A stretch of DNA of 64,000 bases from Candidatus Amarobacter glycogenicus (GTDB lineage: Bacteria > Chloroflexota > Dehalococcoidia > Tepidiformales > Tepidiformaceae), in assembly GCA_016719395.1 (NCBI GenBank), contig JADJZF010000012.1:1-64000 (forward strand), written 5' to 3'. Position numbers and translations under genes: made by a program. Positions 58,944 to 64,000 of the stretch are shown one piece after another. The notes under the pieces are model-generated. The model was not told the DNA's origin. It made no database searches and saw only the letters and a program-made list of their open reading frames with translations. How positions within the stretch are numbered: the stretch's first letter is position 1; every line of letters begins with the position of its first letter.

Positions 58944-61148
58944 GTGCGCAGACGATGGCTGGGCCTTGTCGCCATAGTCGTGGCACTCGGCGCGGGAGCG
59001 GTCTCGGAAGTGCAAGACCACCCCGCCGCCGCCGAGGCGCCTTCCGGCTACGTCGATGTTCAGTTCGACACCGGCGTAACGATCCAGTCGCTGAACGCCG
59101 ACGGGACGACGCCCACTCTCGCCCAACAGGGCTTCCAGACGTTGCCCATCCCTCCCGGGAAGACCAGCAGCGAGTTCCTCGATGAACTCCGCGCCAGGCC
59201 GGACATTCTCACCGCTGAGGCCGCAACCCGCGTCCACGCCGCCCAGCTCCCGAACGACCCGTACTACGACTACGACGGCGTGAACCAGGCTCAGTACCTG
59301 GCGCAGATTGGCGCGCCGGCCGCGTGGGACCTCTCGACTGGCTCGAGCCAGGTCATCGTCGCCGTCCTCGACTCCGGCATCGATTTGGGCCACCCGGACC
59401 TCGGCGGAAGGCTCTGGGAGAACCCCATCGACAACCTGAGCGACGGGATTGACCGGGACAACAACGGCTACCCGAACGACCGTTACGGCTACCGCTTCGT
59501 CGACCTTACAGCGAAGAACATCGCGCTTTGCGGCTACACCGCCACGCGCGGCCCGAATGTCCAGGACGACATGGGCAGCACCGGCGACCCGCGCGCCCAC
59601 GGCACCCTCGTATCCGGGATCATCGCCGCCGCCGGGAACAACGGCCAGGGCGTCGCCGGCGTCGCCTGGAACACCCGCCTGATGACGGTGAAGGTCCTCG
59701 ATTGCGAAGGCAAAGGCTGGATGGCAAACGTTGCCCAGGGGATCGAATACGCCGTCAAGAACGGCGCGCGCATCATCAACATCAGCGTCGCGTCCGATGG
59801 CAGCATCACTGCGAACGAATCGTCAGTCCTCCGGGCCGCACTCCAAATGGCCCAGAACGCGGGCGTCATCGTCGTGGCGGCGGCAGGCAACGAAGCGCGC
59901 ACCGGCGATGTCGGGACGCGGTATCCAGCCGCCTACACCGATTTCCCCAACCTGATCGGCGTTGGCGCTTCGAACAACCTGAACGGGAACGAGTGGGCGA
60001 CCTACAGCAATTACGGGCCGGCCGTCGATTTCGCGGCGCCGGGGAACCGCATTGTCAGCACCACCCGCTCGGACCTCGGGCTCACAGCACCCTACGCCGA
60101 GGTTGGCACGGAGGGCGGTACGAGCTTCTCCACGGCGCTCACCTCGGGAATGTTCGCCCTGATGATGGCGCGAAACACGCGCCTGAGTGCCGCCGACTAC
60201 ATCCAGATCGCGCGCGATGCGGCCACGCCCGCCACGCCCGCCGCGCACGGCCAGAACTGGGCCGGCGCGGGAATCATCAACATCGGCGCGGCCGTGGCCC
60301 GTGTCCCCATGTCTATCGAAGGCGCACCGCTCAAGGACTGGCGGGATGTACCCGCCGGCACACTCATCGAGGCTGTCATCGATGGCAACACGTGTGGCAG
60401 CACGACATCCCAGTCGTTCGGGTTCCTGGGGCGGTACTCCATCCGCGTCAAGAGCACCGTCGACCAGGCGAACTGCGGCCAGCCGGGCAAAACGGTCCAG
60501 CTCTACGTCGGCGGGCTGCCGGCCCTGCCGACATTCACCTGGGGTGCGCCAAACCAGGACCTCGGCCTGCGCGATAAGGAAGTCAGCAGCGTCTCCCCTC
60601 CGCCGGGGAGCCTGGTCGTCCAAACGCTCACGGGCAGCTGGGCGAACATCGCCCATCTCGAACCAACCGGGCAACTTCCAGGGGCCGCTTCGGGACTGCC
60701 GACTCCCTGGACGGCGATCTTCAAGTGGGATGCCGTGAAAGCCACCCTCGGCAACAATGGCGCTTACCGGCGGTTCTTCCGCGGGCTGCCAAGCTACACC
60801 AGCGACTACCCGGTCATAACCCAGTACGACGCCTACTGGGTCGATGCCCCGGCGCCCAATGTCGCCAGTCCGAATCCCTACCCTCCCGCCGGGCGGGCCG
60901 TTTCGCTCCAGGCGGGCTGGAACAACTTCACCTACACGGGGACCAGCCGTTCAGTCGACGATGCATTGAGATCGATAGGCGGCCAGTGGCTCCAGGTGCT
61001 GGAGTACGACAATGCCAGCGGGCAGTGGCGTTCCCACCTTCCCGTGACGGCGACTCACCCGCGCGTCCTCAACGACTTCGGGGGGCTCTTCACACTCAAG
61101 GTCTACTGGGTGCTGATGAAGGATGATGCGTCGCTCGTGATGGACTGA
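58944..61148 (+). CDS. Secreted subtilisin-like serine protease (S8) with C-terminal extension
   Basis: A 734-residue protein with a signal peptide (LGLVAIVVALGAGAVSEV), a propeptide-like region to about residue 115, and an S8 catalytic domain. The catalytic residues are Asp in VAVLDSGID (about residue 140), His in RAHGTLVSG (about 217) and Ser in GGTSFSTALTSG (about 392). About 280 C-terminal residues (KDWRDVPAGTLIEAVIDG..., RAVSLQAGWNNFTYTG) are beta-rich and may bind a substrate or the surface. The GTG start has a strong GGGGAGGT site. The enzyme should act outside the cell. Confidence 0.92.
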   Translation: MRRRWLGLVAIVVALGAGAVSEVQDHPAAAEAPSGYVDVQFDTGVTIQSLNADGTTPTLAQQGFQTLPIPPGKTSSEFLDELRARPDILTAEAATRVHAAQLPNDPYYDYDGVNQAQYLAQIGAPAAWDLSTGSSQVIVAVLDSGIDLGHPDLGGRLWENPIDNLSDGIDRDNNGYPNDRYGYRFVDLTAKNIALCGYTATRGPNVQDDMGSTGDPRAHGTLVSGIIAAAGNNGQGVAGVAWNTRLMTVKVLDCEGKGWMANVAQGIEYAVKNGARIINISVASDGSITANESSVLRAALQMAQNAGVIVVAAAGNEARTGDVGTRYPAAYTDFPNLIGVGASNNLNGNEWATYSNYGPAVDFAAPGNRIVSTTRSDLGLTAPYAEVGTEGGTSFSTALTSGMFALMMARNTRLSAADYIQIARDAATPATPAAHGQNWAGAGIINIGAAVARVPMSIEGAPLKDWRDVPAGTLIEAVIDGNTCGSTTSQSFGFLGRYSIRVKSTVDQANCGQPGKTVQLYVGGLPALPTFTWGAPNQDLGLRDKEVSSVSPPPGSLVVQTLTGSWANIAHLEPTGQLPGAASGLPTPWTAIFKWDAVKATLGNNGAYRRFFRGLPSYTSDYPVITQYDAYWVDAPAPNVASPNPYPPAGRAVSLQAGWNNFTYTGTSRSVDDALRSIGGQWLQVLEYDNASGQWRSHLPVTATHPRVLNDFGGLFTLKVYWVLMKDDASLVMD

Positions 61149-61159
61149 CGCCGGCGCCC

Positions 61160-61174
61160 CGCGGAGCTTCCGCG
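61160..61174. terminator. Short hairpin between convergent protease and ClpS genes
   Basis: CGCGGA and TCCGCG form a 6-bp stem with a GCT loop in the 37-bp gap. It is short and lacks a T tract, so termination is uncertain. Confidence 0.35.
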
Positions 61175-61185
61175 ATGCGATGGAC

Positions 61186-61515
61186 CTACCCTGGCGATAC
61201 CGCCGGCTCGATGATGGCCGACATGCTGCCCTTCGATTCGGGCATCGCCGGATCCGCGCCATAGCCGTGGACCTGGTCCTGCTTCAGCTTCACCCGGTCG
61301 AGGCCGCCAGTCATCAAGATCGCCCGTCCTTCGCTATCGACCACGCAGGCAATGGCGAAGCCCTTCTCCGGCGCGTAGCCGAAGACGCTCCCCAGCATCG
61401 CGATCACGTACTGGTAGGTGTGTTCGTTGTCATCCAGGAGGATGAGGTGGTACGGCGGCTCGACGGCCGAGCCGGTCTCTTCGATCACGCGTGTCGCGGG
61501 TGTGGGCAGCGTCAT
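61186..61515 (-). CDS. clpS: ClpS-like adaptor protein
   Basis: A 109-residue protein with the ClpS pattern: PPYHLILLDDNEHTYQYVIAML, then SVFGYAPEKGFAIACVVDSEGRAILMTGGLDRVKLKQDQVHGYG. The usual ClpS signature N-D is present as D-D-N, and the family ClpA-binding region is recognisable, but residues of the N-degron pocket differ enough that this may be a divergent subfamily. It would recruit proteins with bulky N-termini to a Clp ATPase. It is probably leaderless. Confidence 0.8.
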   Translation of the reverse strand: MTLPTPATRVIEETGSAVEPPYHLILLDDNEHTYQYVIAMLGSVFGYAPEKGFAIACVVDSEGRAILMTGGLDRVKLKQDQVHGYGADPAMPESKGSMSAIIEPAVSPG

Positions 61516-61524
61516 GGACGTTCG

Positions 61525-61530
61525 ATTCTA
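61525..61530 (-). promoter_or_regulatory. Putative -10 element of a leaderless transcript (ClpS)
   Basis: On the minus strand, TAGAAT lies 9 nt before the ATG at 61515. Confidence 0.5.
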
Positions 61531-61669
61531 CCGGCGGACCCGAACCTGCGAACAGCGGCCCGGAATGCAGCCATCGGGCTATCTCTTAGGGGATTCGCTT
61601 AGTGCCGGAGGGGGAGGCCCGGCGTACGATCCGGTGGCTGCCAGAGCCCGCCTCGCCAGAGGGTCCCCC

Positions 61670-64000
61670 GTGATTCGAGACACAGCATCATCGAGCCCGG
61701 CCGCCGACGCGGAAGAGACCGCGGCGCTGCGTGCTGAGTTGAAAAAGGCGCGCGCGGAACTCGAGCAGTTTCGGCTGCATCTCCCAGAGGCCTTCGTCGA
61801 GGTTGCTTTCCCGTCGTTCCAGGTTTCCTACATGAACCAGCTGGCGCGAAGCCTGCTCGGCTACACCGCAGAAGACGTCGCAGCGGGCATCCACAGCTAT
61901 GTCCTGCTCGATGAACCCAGCCTGGTCGATGTGGTGGATGTCGCGACTCGCCATATGGCTGTATCTACCTGGATCGGCCAACCCTACGAGCGCGAGGGCC
62001 AGCGCGTCTTCCAGTTCTGCCTCGTGCGCAAGGATGGCTCGCACTTTCCGGCCGATGTCCAGGGCTCCTACATCCTCGATGAACAGGACAACCCGTGCGG
62101 CGTCCGCTACATGTTTCGCGACACTACCGCCCGCCGGGAAGCCGAACTCGAGCGAGCCCGGCTCGCGGCCATCGTCGAATCCAGCGACGATGCGATAGTG
62201 AGCCGCGCACCAGACGGCAGGGTCCTGAGCTGGAACCGCGGCGCCGAGAAGTTGTACGGCTGGACGGCGGAGGAGATGGCCGGCCAGCCGCTCGAAACCA
62301 TGGAGCTCCCGCACGCTTCCGGCGAGATGGCGGACACCAACCGCCGGATCCTGGAGGGTACGCAGGGAGTCATCGAGACCAGGCGACCGACGAAGGATGG
62401 CCGGGTCATCGAAGTCTCCATCGCCCTTTTCCCGGTACGCGATGCCAACGGAGAGGTCTTCGCCACGGCCGGCATCAGCAGGGACATCGGCGACCGCAGC
62501 GCGACCGACCGGGCTCTCCGCCGCTCGAACGACCTCCTCAGCGCCCTGACTTCCGCCCAGACGGACTTCATCCGCGAGCGCGACGCCCGCGCTGTCTTCG
62601 AGGGCCTCCTGCCCAGCCTGCTCACCCTCACCGGGAGCGAATACGGCTTCATCGGCGAAGTCCTCTATCGCAACGGTGCGCCGTACCTGAAGACACACGC
62701 CGTCTCGGACATCGCATGGGACGAGTGGAGCCGGAAGTTCTACGACGAGAACATCGACGAAGGCATCGAGTTCGTGAACCTGAAGTCGCTCTTCGGCGAG
62801 GTTCTCGTCACCGGAGAAACGCTCATCGCGAACGACCCCGCCAGCGACCCCCGGCGGGGCGGCCTTCCACCGGGCCATCCCGCGCTCAACGCCTTCATGG
62901 GCATGCCGATCCACCGGGGGGACCGTCTCGTGGGGATGATCGGCATCGCGAACCGCCCCGGCGGATACGACGACGGAGTCGGCGAGTTCCTGCAACCGTT
63001 CGCCACGACCTGTGGCACGCTCCTCGAAGCGATCCGCATCGAGAAGGCGCGACTCGCCGCTGAGAACCGCCTGGACCTTGCCATGCGCGGCGCGAACCTC
63101 GCGCTCTGGGAATGGGATGTCCGCAAGCGCGAGATGACCGTCCAGATTCCCGAGGGCGGGGACCACGGATTCGACCAGGGTGACGCCCAGGACTCCGACT
63201 GGCTGATGACGCGGGTACACCCCGACGACCGGGAACTCGTCTCGGCAACTTTCAACGCCCACTTCTCCGGCGAGACCGCCTTCGTCGAGTGCGAACACCG
63301 CGTGATCGACGGCCGCGGAGACTACCGCTGGCTGCTCACTCGCGGCACCACGGTCTTGCGAGATGGTGCCGGGCGGCCCCTCCGCGCCGCCGGGACATTT
63401 CTCGACATCACCGACCGGAAAGCCGCCGACGACGAGCGCGAACGGCTCGAGCAACAGATCCGCCAGAGCCAGAAGCTCGAAAGTCTCGGGGTGTTCGCGG
63501 GCGGAATCGCCCACGACTTCAACAACCTCCTCACGGCGATCCTCGGGAACCTCTACCTCCTCAACCAGGAAATGCAGGACGGCCCCCAGACCGAACTGCT
63601 GAACGAAGCGAGGCATGCCGCCGAGCGAGGCGCGGAACTCGTCCGCAGGCTGCTCACGTTCGCGCGGCCGGAAGTCGAACGGGCCGAACTCGTCGACCTC
63701 GACCGACTGATAGATGAAACAGCCGCCCTCGCCCGCTCGGTGCTGACGCCGAGCGTCCGCCTCGTCGTCCGGCGCGGCGCGGGCCACACTGAAGTGCTCG
63801 GCTCGCCGATCTCCCTCCAGCAGATTCTGATTAACCTCATGGTGAACGCTCGCGACGCTATGCCCGGCGGCGGCACGATCACCGTCTCCCACAGGGTCGT
63901 CACCGTCGGCCCCCGCCACCGCTGGGCGCCGCCCGAACTTCCCCGAGGCCGCTACCACGTCGTCTCTGTCGCGGACACCGGCCAGGGCATGCCCGCCGGC
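61670..64000 (+). CDS. PAS-PAS-GAF-PAS sensor histidine kinase (C-terminus beyond window)
   Basis: An open frame of 777 codons runs from GTG 61670 to the window end. The order is: coiled coil plus PAS (about 15-150, LPEAFVEVAF), PAS (165-285, with AIVESSDDAIVSR), GAF (300-460, GEVLVTGETLIAND), PAS (470-600, ending TFLDITDRKAAD) and HisKA with GGIAHDFNNLLTAILGN (His near 613). The ATPase domain then begins (N box LINLMVNARDAM, G1 ADTGQGMPAG). The F and G2 boxes lie beyond the edge. GAGGG precedes the GTG. The first PAS resembles the small protein at 1748. Confidence 0.88.
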   Translation, partial: MIRDTASSSPAADAEETAALRAELKKARAELEQFRLHLPEAFVEVAFPSFQVSYMNQLARSLLGYTAEDVAAGIHSYVLLDEPSLVDVVDVATRHMAVSTWIGQPYEREGQRVFQFCLVRKDGSHFPADVQGSYILDEQDNPCGVRYMFRDTTARREAELERARLAAIVESSDDAIVSRAPDGRVLSWNRGAEKLYGWTAEEMAGQPLETMELPHASGEMADTNRRILEGTQGVIETRRPTKDGRVIEVSIALFPVRDANGEVFATAGISRDIGDRSATDRALRRSNDLLSALTSAQTDFIRERDARAVFEGLLPSLLTLTGSEYGFIGEVLYRNGAPYLKTHAVSDIAWDEWSRKFYDENIDEGIEFVNLKSLFGEVLVTGETLIANDPASDPRRGGLPPGHPALNAFMGMPIHRGDRLVGMIGIANRPGGYDDGVGEFLQPFATTCGTLLEAIRIEKARLAAENRLDLAMRGANLALWEWDVRKREMTVQIPEGGDHGFDQGDAQDSDWLMTRVHPDDRELVSATFNAHFSGETAFVECEHRVIDGRGDYRWLLTRGTTVLRDGAGRPLRAAGTFLDITDRKAADDERERLEQQIRQSQKLESLGVFAGGIAHDFNNLLTAILGNLYLLNQEMQDGPQTELLNEARHAAERGAELVRRLLTFARPEVERAELVDLDRLIDETAALARSVLTPSVRLVVRRGAGHTEVLGSPISLQQILINLMVNARDAMPGGGTITVSHRVVTVGPRHRWAPPELPRGRYHVVSVADTGQGMPAG

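Noticed and set aside
61688..63958. Minus-strand 756-residue ORF
   Set aside because: It is antisense to the multi-PAS kinase whose motifs are all intact on the plus strand.

Overview
The window is high-GC bacterial chromosome carrying mostly single genes and short operons. It probably comes from a Chloroflexota bacterium, perhaps near Dehalococcoidia/Tepidiformales. This is inference from gene content: many lipoproteins with acidic or Ser/Thr/Pro-rich tethers, DsbA-like secreted thioredoxins, multi-PAS/GAF histidine kinases, membrane-anchored transcription factors, a PspA-PspAA-zinc ribbon operon, and many genes that look leaderless (a TANNNT hexamer 6-9 nt before the start codon). No rRNA, tRNA, CRISPR array or insertion sequence was seen.

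Layout. 1-1.7 kb: start of a membrane protein, a G-rich minisatellite and a DUF4280/PAAR-like gene. 1.7-5.2 kb: PAS protein, a lone phage-type terminase large subunit and a PAS histidine kinase. 5.4-13.2 kb: DinB-like, STAS-like, alpha-L-fucosidase, APH-type kinase, two tiny Cys-knuckle paralogues, MgtC/DUF4010 and CorA transporters, DsbA lipoprotein and hydrolase. 13.3-19.2 kb: a roughly 1944-residue hybrid kinase with about nine GAF-like units. 19.2-23 kb: lipoprotein, Fpg glycosylase, and a membrane-anchored ECF sigma factor divergent from a surface protein; both promoters share one bipartite motif. 23-28.3 kb: lone HK97-type capsid protein, TetR/methyltransferase pair with palindromic operators, ABC exporter, SDR. 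28.3-36 kb: repeats and three G- or C-only stretches around a crotonase, a luciferase-like monooxygenase, DinB, GH172, signal peptidase and a frameshifted STAS-like gene. 36-48.3 kb: LuxR-type membrane regulator, MBL hydrolase, small secreted proteins, Nramp-like transporter, DsbA locus, AGPS-like oxidase. 48.3-53.9 kb: Trx-like protein, MFS, PadR regulator with an operator array, acyl-CoA dehydrogenase, XRE-cupin/GNAT pair. 54-57.2 kb: a yybP-ykoY manganese riboswitch ahead of a small acidic protein, TerC, PspA, PspAA and a zinc-ribbon protein. 57.3-64 kb: paired secreted proteins, subtilase, ClpS, and a multi-PAS kinase cut by the window end.

Two cautions apply. Six genes have their reading frame broken by one or a few bases, several in G/C homopolymers, and three long stretches are almost pure G or C. 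Both look more like assembly error than biology, so these genes are annotated as the probable intact product with the break noted.

The most interesting systems are the sigma factor fused to a membrane anchor and exported domain with a mirrored promoter, the Mn-riboswitch-led TerC/PspA locus, the two isolated phage hallmark genes, and the giant GAF-repeat kinase.
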